From NCBI GenBank assembly GCA_016180845.1, contig JACPAK010000004.1, positions 118,800 through 182,799 of the forward strand: a DNA stretch of 64,000 nucleotides. Direction: 5' to 3'. Numbering within the stretch: position 1 is the stretch's first letter; each line of letters begins with the position of its first letter. Origin of the DNA: Deltaproteobacteria bacterium (GTDB lineage Bacteria; UBA10199; JACPAL01). A program made the translations under genes and the position numbers. The notes under the pieces are model-generated. The model was not told where the DNA came from and searched no databases. It saw only the letters and a list, made by a program, of their open reading frames with translations. Of the stretch, positions 57,039 through 64,000 are shown piece by piece.

Positions 57039-59866
57039 GGCAACCCCAAGCTGCTTCTGGTGACACAGGCACCGGTATCATAACAACAACGACCTCTGAC
57101 TCTTTCTGGTATGGACGAGTTGTTCGGATAGCAGTAGATCGGCAAGCCAGCCCCAACACAGACACATTCGTCATTCGATGCGGCACCGAGACCTCGAATA
57201 CACTCCGCTCCAGCAGCATGGTGATAGAAGAGATCCTCTGAATCCCCGAGAAGCATCGCTTCATCCCAATCACTGGAATCAGGCCTGAGACAGCTGTTGT
57301 AGTAACTCGACAGATCCGGATCAGGATCACAACCACACCAGCCAGTATCGGTACAGGCCTGGTTCGCTCCATCCGGTTCACAATTGCTGCCACAACATTT
57401 TATATTGCCGACAAACGGGAAACAGCCATCGTTTGTAACCGGAACCGACCCTCTCCGATAAGTCCATCCACGAGAGCAACCATCGCCTTCATCTTCCCTC
57501 CTCGCTGCTTCCTCCTCAGCCCGTCTCCGCTCCTCCTCCATCTCCTCTCTCTCTGCATTATATTCCTGACAGTAGCTGGTGTCTGGATTGGCCTCACACG
57601 CCTCATTACACCACCAAACGTTATTGCGAGCTGTCCAACCGTGGGCCTCACAAACGCCGGGGCAGCTCGGATGGGATGTAAAATCAGCATTGGAACATCG
57701 TCTTCGACAAAAATCCTCATCGGCATATGTCGACGACTGACAGATCCTCCCACAGAACTCCGGATCTTCGTCGTCTTCACAATACTCATGACAAAAGGCA
57801 GCGCCGATATCCGCCGATTCACAAGCATCGAAACAAAATGAAGGGGGTGTTCGTCCCGCCTCCCGGGCCTCACGACAGAAATCAAAACAGTAGTCGTGAT
57901 ATTCCAGCCGGCAGAGATCATCGCAATGATCGCGTCCGGAGTCCGCTTCACAAAGATCCAGACAACCGACTTCCCTCGGATTGGCTACGCAAGAATCCTC
58001 AAGTGCATTGTTGCAATGAGAATCCCCTCCCGACAAGGAACAACCGGCAGTGACGTCATTATCGCGTAACAATTGGCAAAGCCCCGGATTCGTATGGGCA
58101 TGGTTCCAGCACCACTGGTAGCAGGATGACGTGATCGAGGAGGGGGACTCCGTCTGAAATCTCTGATAAAAGGTGACACAATCAGGCGCGCGACCGGTGT
58201 CGTCTCCGGGTGCCGTACGATCCCCTTGCCCAGGTCCGTCACTGTCATCGGGCGGCGGATCTCCTTCCAGAGGATCGCAAGCGACCTCTTCCCCGAACGG
58301 ATCCGAACTCGCGGAACAACCAACCATATCGTGATGGTGTTGTGATGGTCCCATCGGGGCCTCAGGCGGGATACCTGCCGTCGCGAGACAGCTGAGACGG
58401 ACAGGACCACCGCTATCGAGGATCTGATTAATGAGGGTCAGGATAAGATCCTGAAGATTCTGAGACCCAACACGACGCGCAATGCATTCTCCAAAAAGCT
58501 GTGACGAAATCACCGGATCTGCCGTATTCAATTCGGGATGCTCCAGGAGTGTATCGACAACACACGACTCAACTCGCTGCCATTCGGCACCGAGAAGATG
58601 TCGACGGTAAAAATTTACAATATAGTATCCTTGGGCGTACGGCTCGATCAGCTGCATAAGCCCGATCAACGGATCATGGAGCAGGAGCTCATAACGGGCC
58701 TCCAACCTCGTCCCGATATCGATGTGCTGAGGCGGTAGGGAGTTCCGTATCGCGTCAGGGAGAAAGTGATAGACAATCGCCCCGACCGCCCTTGCGGTCA
58801 TTTCGTTTTCAAGTTGTGTATGAATATTCTCAAAACCACCAAAATCATAAACCGGATTCGTCGTATCAAAGGTATAGTTTCCATGGATGTAATAAAAAAG
58901 GGCGTGTGCCGCCTCATGGCTAGAGTTTTGGGCAACAATTCCACGTGCCGCCGGAAGGCGTGAAACAGAAAATTCCTGGTTTGTTGCGATAACATTCAGC
59001 GCATCCGTCTCTCCGAGAATACAATGACCTGAAGAACAAGGGACCTCTGGCGTAATCCAAACGGGATAAAAGTTGTTGTCGGTCATCGGACAGAGGTTGC
59101 CCAAGCAATCTGCAGGGCATGGGAACTCGGGGTCTGATGGGACAAGGGTATGACTGAGATACCGGACGACGGAGAGTGTTGAATAGATATATTCCCGAAT
59201 AAGACTTCCCTCCGGTCCCACCTCTGTGATATTCCCCGTATTCAGCGCCTCATCGATCCGGTTTCCAACCTCCTTCAGAACTGTCGCCATCTCACGACGC
59301 TCAGCCTCCGTCCATTCACTGGTCGCTATTCGTAAAACTTCAGAGGCAAAGGCGGTCGAGACGAGGGAGTCGAGAAGCGAGGAGGGTCGAAGTCCCTCTA
59401 TCTCATCCGGCGACAAGAGGTCATTGCCGCAGAGTTCAACGGGGCCTCGAATCAAAAACGGGATCTCTTGCCACTCCTCTCGCGCACGACGCTGCTTCGG
59501 CGCTCGATAGTAACATCTCCTGTATTCACGGGTCATTCCCCCCTCCAGCTCCTCGGTGACGGTCTGGCGTTCACAGCAACTGTCGAGTGCCGATTCCCCC
59601 CAGAAATGACCTCCACAGATGGTTCGAATACATCGGAGATCCAGCATCGGATCGTTTCGTCGAGACGAAACAACCTCTTCGCGACGACACCCCTCAGGGG
59701 ATTCGCGATTGAGCTGCAACCGGTCACCAAAATCCGGCATTCTCTCTCGTAGAGAATCTCGCATCGCTTGATTCTGGTTTTGTCCTAAAATGGTTCCAAT
59801 GGCCAAAAGATCGCCTGAGATCAAAAGAAACAGAAACCCAAAGATAAGCAACCTTCCTAACCTCAC
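57035..59866 (-). CDS. Exported HExxH-motif protein with Cys-rich C-terminal repeats
   Basis: Protein of 943 residues. I use GTG 59866: its GTGA overlaps the preceding stop by 4 bp and a GGAGGAGG box sits in front, whereas ATG 59881 has none. The N-terminus (MRLGRLLIFGFLFLLISGDLLA) is a signal peptide. The motif HEAAH lies near residues 317-321 with a further Glu (ENEMTARAVG) 36 residues later, the layout of gluzincin-type zinc peptidases. The region near 560-790 holds many CxxxC pairs (CLDLCEADSGRDHC, CRLEYHDYCFDFC, CHEYCEDDEDPEFCGRIC) probably disulphide-bonded, followed by a Glu/Arg-rich helix and a second Cys-rich end. Not a family I can name. Paralogous in layout to the 700-residue gene upstream. 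Confidence 0.65.
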   Translation of the reverse strand: MRLGRLLIFGFLFLLISGDLLAIGTILGQNQNQAMRDSLRERMPDFGDRLQLNRESPEGCRREEVVSSRRNDPMLDLRCIRTICGGHFWGESALDSCCERQTVTEELEGGMTREYRRCYYRAPKQRRAREEWQEIPFLIRGPVELCGNDLLSPDEIEGLRPSSLLDSLVSTAFASEVLRIATSEWTEAERREMATVLKEVGNRIDEALNTGNITEVGPEGSLIREYIYSTLSVVRYLSHTLVPSDPEFPCPADCLGNLCPMTDNNFYPVWITPEVPCSSGHCILGETDALNVIATNQEFSVSRLPAARGIVAQNSSHEAAHALFYYIHGNYTFDTTNPVYDFGGFENIHTQLENEMTARAVGAIVYHFLPDAIRNSLPPQHIDIGTRLEARYELLLHDPLIGLMQLIEPYAQGYYIVNFYRRHLLGAEWQRVESCVVDTLLEHPELNTADPVISSQLFGECIARRVGSQNLQDLILTLINQILDSGGPVRLSCLATAGIPPEAPMGPSQHHHDMVGCSASSDPFGEEVACDPLEGDPPPDDSDGPGQGDRTAPGDDTGRAPDCVTFYQRFQTESPSSITSSCYQWCWNHAHTNPGLCQLLRDNDVTAGCSLSGGDSHCNNALEDSCVANPREVGCLDLCEADSGRDHCDDLCRLEYHDYCFDFCREAREAGRTPPSFCFDACESADIGAAFCHEYCEDDEDPEFCGRICQSSTYADEDFCRRRCSNADFTSHPSCPGVCEAHGWTARNNVWWCNEACEANPDTSYCQEYNAEREEMEEERRRAEEEAARREDEGDGCSRGWTYRRGSVPVTNDGCFPFVGNIKCCGSNCEPDGANQACTDTGWCGCDPDPDLSSYYNSCLRPDSSDWDEAMLLGDSEDLFYHHAAGAECIRGLGAASNDECVCVGAGLPIYCYPNNSSIPERVRGRCCYDTGACVTRSSLGLP
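58904..58918 (-). other. HEAAH motif
   Basis: Codons for the HExxH zinc motif in SSHEAAHALFYYIH. The aligned site in the upstream paralogue reads HQLVH (60,448-60,462). Confidence 0.75.
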
Positions 59867-61965
59867 CGCCTCCTCCTCCATTCTTCGATCCGACGCCTCT
59901 GACTCGAATCGATCTGGATTTCAAACTCGGGATTGATTGTCTGTCTGATCGTCTCCTCTTGCCCACGCTGGATCAACGGTTCCGCATACGGGGGAGGCGC
60001 CGCACAGGAGGTCGTAGCCGGTATCTCAAAATCACGTACCTCCCCATTGTAGGTCATCTTTTTTGGATGGGGCAGCAGGGGGGCCATCGAATGAAGCATC
60101 GCGACCAGCTGGGAATCCTCCACCCGCCCCTGACGAAGCGACCTCATGATGTTTCGCATATTTTGACAGAGCGGGCCGAGATAGATCCCTCCATAGCCTC
60201 GACATTCGGCTGGATAGAGGAGACGAAGTCCCTCCACCACGGATTGGACACTGCCACCCGCTGTCGTGTAGCTCAGAACAAAGTTGTTTTTTTTCAACTC
60301 AAAATCAGTCGGCGCGTATTGGAGGTAACCGAGATAGAAGAGGACCGCCGCCTGTGCCGTGACCGCTAACTGCTCTTCCCTCAACGCCTCTCGATTTTCA
60401 GGCCAGCCCCCCATCTGACCCAAGTCATGAACGCGTTGAAAATAGGCATGCACCAACTGGTGTGCGATCAGCGAACTAATCATCGGACTATACCCCGAAG
60501 CAGGTACCTCCCCGGAAACACGCGGGATCAACCCCGTCCCACTGTCCCGGATCTCATAACCGGTATTTGTCTCCCACTCCCGCTCATAGATCCCGCCATC
60601 CCTCCATGTGCCGTAAGAGGCGTAGCAGTGGCCATCAAAACTCCCACGCACATTATACGTGGCAGCGGAACCAAGACTCCTCTTGCTATGACAGTCATGC
60701 GCGACGTCGGATTGGATGCAGAGCTTGTTGTCGTCATGATTGTATTCGACAATAGAACCCCAGGCCATCCGATCACAGCTCTTGACCGTAATCCGTGGAG
60801 GGAGGCCACGCAGACGGTAATAGTATCTCTGAGCGGCACAGGACCATCCGGAGCAAGGGGTCCAGGCGACCTGATCGACCATCGTCTTCAAGATATTCCA
60901 GACATTGATGATGACATCAGCCATTTCACGCTCCTCGGCGCTGGATCCATTATCTGGAGAGAGATCGCCGAAATTTCCTTCGGCAATCGCACGCGCAAGA
61001 TCACTCACAGCAGAACGAAGCAGGAGTTCATGATGACCCCGCCATTCGTCACCAACATCTCCCCGGACTCCCGAAACGCCCCAGGTACGTCGAAAGAGTG
61101 GATTGGATTGATATTTGCCGAGGGCAGAAATCTGCGGGCAGACAAAACCCCATTTCAGATGCTGGAAGTCATAAGGGGCATCGACAGACCGCGGACTACT
61201 TGCCTCCAGGTGATTCAAGTGGCCACTGATCGCGATATCGAGATGACCTGCGGCATTCTCCGGCGTGACATCACCGCTGATCTGATTCACGAGATACCGT
61301 CCGAAGAGAAATCCACACTGATCGTCGATCTTGTTCCTCTCTTTCCAGGCAGGAAACTCCTGGGAGAGGGGTGAGGTCATTCCACCACCCGGAGGGTTCA
61401 CAAACATCGTATCATCCCAAACCCCTTTTCTACCGAGGGGGTGACAATTGGTCGCAAAAAGGGGGGAGGCTAACAGATAGCTTTTTGAGTCTATCGGGAG
61501 CCCGCCACATTCCTGCTGCGTCCGACAGCCGTCATTAACCCATAATAAGCTGTAATTCCCCTTGTTCCCCTCTCCATTGTTGGCCGAAAAACCGGTTCTG
61601 CCCAAAGAGAGAAGCCGTCGATATGCCATCACCTCATCCTGGCCACTACAGTAAAAACTCTCATTCCCCCCATTACCAAGTCCCCCATTGTTGATTCGGA
61701 AGGTCCCTTCCATCTCTGCCGAATCGGAACCAAGCAGATCCGTGCCTCTTCCTCCTCCTGTTTCCTCCTCTTCCGGCGGAGTAATTTTCTCAAAACGAAA
61801 CTGCGGAATCTTGAGCCGATTGTAGGTGTTGAGTTGTATCGTCGGTTGGGAACCTCGGATAACTCTTTCCTGAATCTGGCTCTGTGATGCCTGATTCGGA
61901 ATATCAATCGCCCATAGAGGGAAGGAAAAGACCAAGGTTAGTAAGGATAAGAGTAACCTCTGCAT
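59863..61965 (-). CDS. Exported protein with a degenerate HQxxH motif
   Basis: Protein of 700 residues from ATG 61965, which has an AAGGAGAG box; ATG 61998 is in frame but has no box. Signal peptide MQRLLLSLLTLVFSFPLWA. The mature part is Gly/Asn-rich early on, with about 17 cysteines. Near residues 502-506 HQLVH replaces the HExxH of the downstream neighbour; the surrounding pattern (HAYFQRVH, then REEQLAVTAQAA) matches HALFYYIH ... ENEMTARAVGA there. Since the catalytic Glu is Gln, it may bind zinc but not hydrolyse. It ends 4 bp inside the next gene. Confidence 0.62.
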   Translation of the reverse strand: MQRLLLSLLTLVFSFPLWAIDIPNQASQSQIQERVIRGSQPTIQLNTYNRLKIPQFRFEKITPPEEEETGGGRGTDLLGSDSAEMEGTFRINNGGLGNGGNESFYCSGQDEVMAYRRLLSLGRTGFSANNGEGNKGNYSLLWVNDGCRTQQECGGLPIDSKSYLLASPLFATNCHPLGRKGVWDDTMFVNPPGGGMTSPLSQEFPAWKERNKIDDQCGFLFGRYLVNQISGDVTPENAAGHLDIAISGHLNHLEASSPRSVDAPYDFQHLKWGFVCPQISALGKYQSNPLFRRTWGVSGVRGDVGDEWRGHHELLLRSAVSDLARAIAEGNFGDLSPDNGSSAEEREMADVIINVWNILKTMVDQVAWTPCSGWSCAAQRYYYRLRGLPPRITVKSCDRMAWGSIVEYNHDDNKLCIQSDVAHDCHSKRSLGSAATYNVRGSFDGHCYASYGTWRDGGIYEREWETNTGYEIRDSGTGLIPRVSGEVPASGYSPMISSLIAHQLVHAYFQRVHDLGQMGGWPENREALREEQLAVTAQAAVLFYLGYLQYAPTDFELKKNNFVLSYTTAGGSVQSVVEGLRLLYPAECRGYGGIYLGPLCQNMRNIMRSLRQGRVEDSQLVAMLHSMAPLLPHPKKMTYNGEVRDFEIPATTSCAAPPPYAEPLIQRGQEETIRQTINPEFEIQIDSSQRRRIEEWRRRR
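60448..60462 (-). other. HQLVH motif (Glu to Gln change)
   Basis: Position of the HExxH motif in the downstream paralogue. The codon is CAG (Gln) instead of a Glu codon, one base from GAG. Confidence 0.65.
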
Positions 61966-62117
61966 CTTCTCTCCTTGAGTATGCAACTTCAGCGCCATAA
62001 CCCCCTCAGACTAACGCAGATAACTATTTGAATTTTAAAGTGATTTTTTTCTCTTGGCGAAGGAGTCTTTTATCAAAAAGATAATTTTATCATTTTGAAA
62101 AAACAGACAACGTTTCA

Positions 62118-62828
62118 TTACCACTCAAAAAAGAGACCGGCTTGAGGGCCATGCCACGGGTTCTTTTCTTCCTTGATATGAACAATTCGATAATCGGCAC
62201 GAAAACCGACCCTCTTATATTTGTAACGAATCCCGGCCAGCAGATCGATCATAAAGGTACTCTCATGAACATCATCGTCTTGAATTGTTCCATCCTCCAG
62301 AACAATATTCTCCTCATCCGGTATGTCCTGATTAAAATGCAAGTAAGGTTTTATTTCGATCGTCCATCGTTTCGCCGGGAAGAAATAAAGCGGTACACCG
62401 ATCCCCGGCCCCCCATTCCTCGCATCTCCCCAGAGAAACTTCCATCCGACAGAGATATTCATCTGCGCCTCTTTAATCAGCGCCATCCGATAGAGAAGTT
62501 GTGCCGAGAGCATATCGAAGGTGTGATTGGGATTGGTCTCATAGAGACGAGTAAAATCAAATTCACCGCCAATGAAGGCCATCCCAAATTCCGAACCGAC
62601 ATGAAAACCTTGTGCATCCTTCAAGGGGCGGTAGTAGTCCCCTTCAAGCTTGAAGATCGGGAGGATCGAATCGTACTTCTCTTTTTGATCGTAAATCTCG
62701 AGCCCCCTTTTGGCGCCCAACGTCGCCAGGGAAGAGAGCACTCCTGCCTGCACGACGCGCGAAAATCCAAAGGAAACAGCAAAAACCACCAGTACCAGTA
62801 AGATGAAAAGTGGAACTCTTCGGGACAT
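62118..62828 (-). CDS. Outer-membrane beta-barrel protein, large paralogue
   Basis: Protein of 236 residues from ATG 62828 (MSRRVPLFILLVLVVFAVSFGFSRVVQAG is the signal peptide). Ends GPQAGLFFEW, like its paralogue at 55,912. Shared segments: KEKYDSILPIFKLEGDYYRPLKD, FDMLSAQLLYRMALIKEAQMNISVGWKFLWGD, FPAKRWTIEIKPYLHF. A loop of about 20 acidic residues (EENIVLEDGTIQDDDVHE) is extra. First gene of the leftward seven-gene set between dapB and dapA. An extension to 62,906 has no support. Confidence 0.75.
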   Translation of the reverse strand: MSRRVPLFILLVLVVFAVSFGFSRVVQAGVLSSLATLGAKRGLEIYDQKEKYDSILPIFKLEGDYYRPLKDAQGFHVGSEFGMAFIGGEFDFTRLYETNPNHTFDMLSAQLLYRMALIKEAQMNISVGWKFLWGDARNGGPGIGVPLYFFPAKRWTIEIKPYLHFNQDIPDEENIVLEDGTIQDDDVHESTFMIDLLAGIRYKYKRVGFRADYRIVHIKEEKNPWHGPQAGLFFEW

Positions 62829-62896
62829 GTTTAAGACGTTAATGAACCCCTTTACGCTATGAAAGTCGATTGGGGAAGCGTTTTTTTGAAAATAAG

Positions 62897-62925
62897 TTGC
62901 CATCACGCTCTGATCTCTCTAGATT
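62897..62925 (+). promoter_or_regulatory. Promoter of dapB, predicted leaderless
   Basis: TTGCCA (62897-62902), 17-bp spacer, TAGATT (62920-62925), then 7 nt to ATG 62933. No ribosome binding site. dapB thus has its own promoter although the related dap genes lie 11 kb away. Confidence 0.55.
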
Positions 62926-62932
62926 CCCATTA

Positions 62933-63583
62933 ATGATCAAAATTCTCATCAAGGGCGCCTCGGGAAAAATGGGACGGCGAATTCTCTTCTGTGCCTCTCA
63001 AGACAAGGAGTTCAAGGTGGTCGAGGCGATCGACCAAGCGGATGTCTTGATCGACTTCTCACATCCCGATGCCACGATTCTCCATCTGGAACTCGCCGCA
63101 AAGGCGAAAAAGCGGGCGGTAATCGGGACCACCGGCCATACAGAAGAACAGAAGAAACAGATCGAGAGCTTCGCCAAGAAACTCCCGTTCGTCCTCTCTC
63201 CGAACATGAGTGTCGGGGTCAATGTGATGTGGAAGATTATTGGTGAGGCGGCTCGGAAACTGGGATCTGAGTTTAAGGTGAATGTGACCGAGATCCACCA
63301 CATCTATAAAAAAGACAAGCCGTCCGGCACCGCCTTGCAGATCGCCCGCGTCCTTGCGGAGACGATGAAGATTTCCCCAGAAAAGATCCCGATCGAGGCG
63401 ATCCGGCAGGGGGAGGTGGTCGGCATCCATAAGACTGTCTTTGAAAGTTCCGGGGAGTTTTTGGAGATTCTTCACAATGCCAAGTCACGCGATACCTTCG
63501 CGCTCGGAGCCCTGCGTGCCGCACGGTGGATCGTCGGCAAACCAAACGGCCTATATTCGATGGCGAATGTCCTGAGTCTATAG
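62933..63583 (+). CDS. dapB: 4-hydroxy-tetrahydrodipicolinate reductase, short form
   Basis: Protein of 216 residues from ATG 62933 (MIKILIKGASGKMGRR). It reduces the dapA product with NAD(P)H. Dinucleotide motif GASGKMG at residues 8-14, catalytic region EIHHIYKKDKPSGTALQIA, and the end AARWIVGKPNGLYSMANVL. Usual DapB has about 250-270 residues; the segment between strand 2 (FKVVEAI) and the second strand motif (ADVLIDFSHPDA) is about 40 residues shorter than in E. coli. All catalytic parts seem present, so the enzyme is likely active. The in-frame start 62,870 overlaps the other gene and is rejected. Confidence 0.93.
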   Translation: MIKILIKGASGKMGRRILFCASQDKEFKVVEAIDQADVLIDFSHPDATILHLELAAKAKKRAVIGTTGHTEEQKKQIESFAKKLPFVLSPNMSVGVNVMWKIIGEAARKLGSEFKVNVTEIHHIYKKDKPSGTALQIARVLAETMKISPEKIPIEAIRQGEVVGIHKTVFESSGEFLEILHNAKSRDTFALGALRAARWIVGKPNGLYSMANVLSL

Positions 63584-63634
63584 CAACTTTTCTTTTTAAT
63601 GAGCGAGATGAGGGGTGACAATAGTGGGGGGTAG

Positions 63635-64000
63635 ATGACAGCGTTTGCCATCACTTCCGAAAGACTCCATTCCCCTTCTGAAGGGGGATTTCTCGAAGCA
63701 GTGAAGACGACCATTCACTGCGCACAAACCACACCCGGTGCCTCGCAATTTTATCTCGCGATCCCCCTGATTGGTCTCTCCCGGCTTGCCGGAGGGGGAA
63801 AAAAGCTCACAGCGGCGGCGGTCACCGTCGGAACAATCCTGGGAACCCTCTTCTCGAACTGGAAAGAAGTCAGCGCTGCCTACCAAAAAGGGAGTGGCCT
63901 GACCGGTACCGGAGTCGTCACCGAGGGGATTTCTTTTGCAGGGCAAACGGCACTCATGATCGCCTCCGGTTTTGTTGGAGGCCCGACAGGGAAACTGACA
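63635..64000 (+). CDS. Hypothetical protein, N-terminal part
   Basis: Open frame cut by the right edge; 122 residues visible, from ATG 63635 preceded by a GGGGGG run. Not recognised. Several Gly/Ala-rich hydrophobic stretches (LTAAAVTVGTILGTLF, FAGQTALMIASGFVGG) suggest membrane or coiled glycine-zipper segments. It follows dapB by 51 nt on the same strand and may be co-transcribed. A palindromic CCCCTTCTGAAGGGGG stretch lies near its start. Confidence 0.45.
   Translation, partial: MTAFAITSERLHSPSEGGFLEAVKTTIHCAQTTPGASQFYLAIPLIGLSRLAGGGKKLTAAAVTVGTILGTLFSNWKEVSAAYQKGSGLTGTGVVTEGISFAGQTALMIASGFVGGPTGKLT
63669..63690. repeat. Short palindrome at the start of the last gene
   Basis: ATTCCCCTTC followed by TGAAGGGGGAT, an almost perfect inverted repeat, encoding SPSEGGF. 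Its CCCCTT...AAGGGGG core resembles the arms of the element in hemW. Confidence 0.45.

Noticed and set aside
60427..61374. Plus-strand open frame of 315 codons opposite the HQxxH gene
   Set aside because: It is a shadow of a real gene with signal peptide, ribosome binding site and coupled neighbours; the antisense protein has no recognisable features.
1..64000. tRNA genes, rRNA, CRISPR arrays, complete insertion sequences or prophage genes
   Set aside because: None seen on either strand; the only repeats are the short palindromes and the dapF duplication.

Overview
The window looks like a chromosomal stretch of a Gram-negative bacterium at roughly 50 % GC. Outer-membrane proteins, lipoproteins with clear lipoboxes, a DUF4215-type Cys-rich secreted protein, the rplM-rpsI-argC order and an AhbA/AhbB-type siroheme decarboxylase all point to the former Deltaproteobacteria (Bdellovibrionota, Myxococcota, Desulfobacterota or an uncultured sister lineage such as UBA10199). 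That placement is inference; no rRNA is present. There is no tRNA, CRISPR array, phage or complete insertion sequence that I can see, and no gene-free stretch longer than about 235 bp.

Left part (1-14,981): a truncated NarI/HdrD-type membrane oxidoreductase, the ribosomal pair rplM-rpsI with argC, an AbiEii-type toxin-antitoxin pair, a secreted beta-helix protein with its small neighbour, the tetrapyrrole genes hemC and cobA-hemD (facing the rRNA methylase gene rlmI), a DUF2283 gene with a broken partner, larB with only the C-terminal part of larC, two CNNM/CBS membrane proteins and thiL.

Middle part (15,048-45,047): mostly housekeeping. It holds a TPR/periplasmic-binding lipoprotein coupled to grpE, a fused siroheme decarboxylase followed by hemW, a ParA-like ATPase, nadC, the birA-coaX-valS operon, a Na/Pi cotransporter with smc, a PIN/RHH toxin-antitoxin pair, ppdK, glyQS, a lone efflux adaptor, a phosphodiester glycosidase and rho. 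Between these lie large lineage-specific proteins of unknown function, two of which contain internal repeats.

Right part (45,222-64,000): a lysine/arginine set argH-lysA-dapF-dapA-dapB in one orientation, interrupted twice. Between dapF and dapA sit a hicBA module and two paralogous membrane-anchored proteins; a degenerate second copy of the dapF 3' end shows that this segment arose by tandem duplication. Between dapA and dapB lies an 11-kb set of seven genes on the opposite strand: two outer-membrane barrel paralogues, two secreted proteins with an HExxH or HQxxH motif, a small secreted protein, and two large paralogues with an HExxGH motif and a later EDYAE motif. This seven-gene set is the best candidate here for an undescribed system.

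Two genome-wide habits are visible. Several genes (rplM, grpE, ppdK, dapB, the YbhB-like gene, the efflux adaptor, the RHH antitoxin gene, probably glyQS) have a sigma70-like promoter whose -10 box ends only 7-10 nt before the start codon and no Shine-Dalgarno sequence, suggesting leaderless mRNAs. Short palindromic repeats have also inserted in frame into hemD, nadC, coaX and hemW without breaking them.
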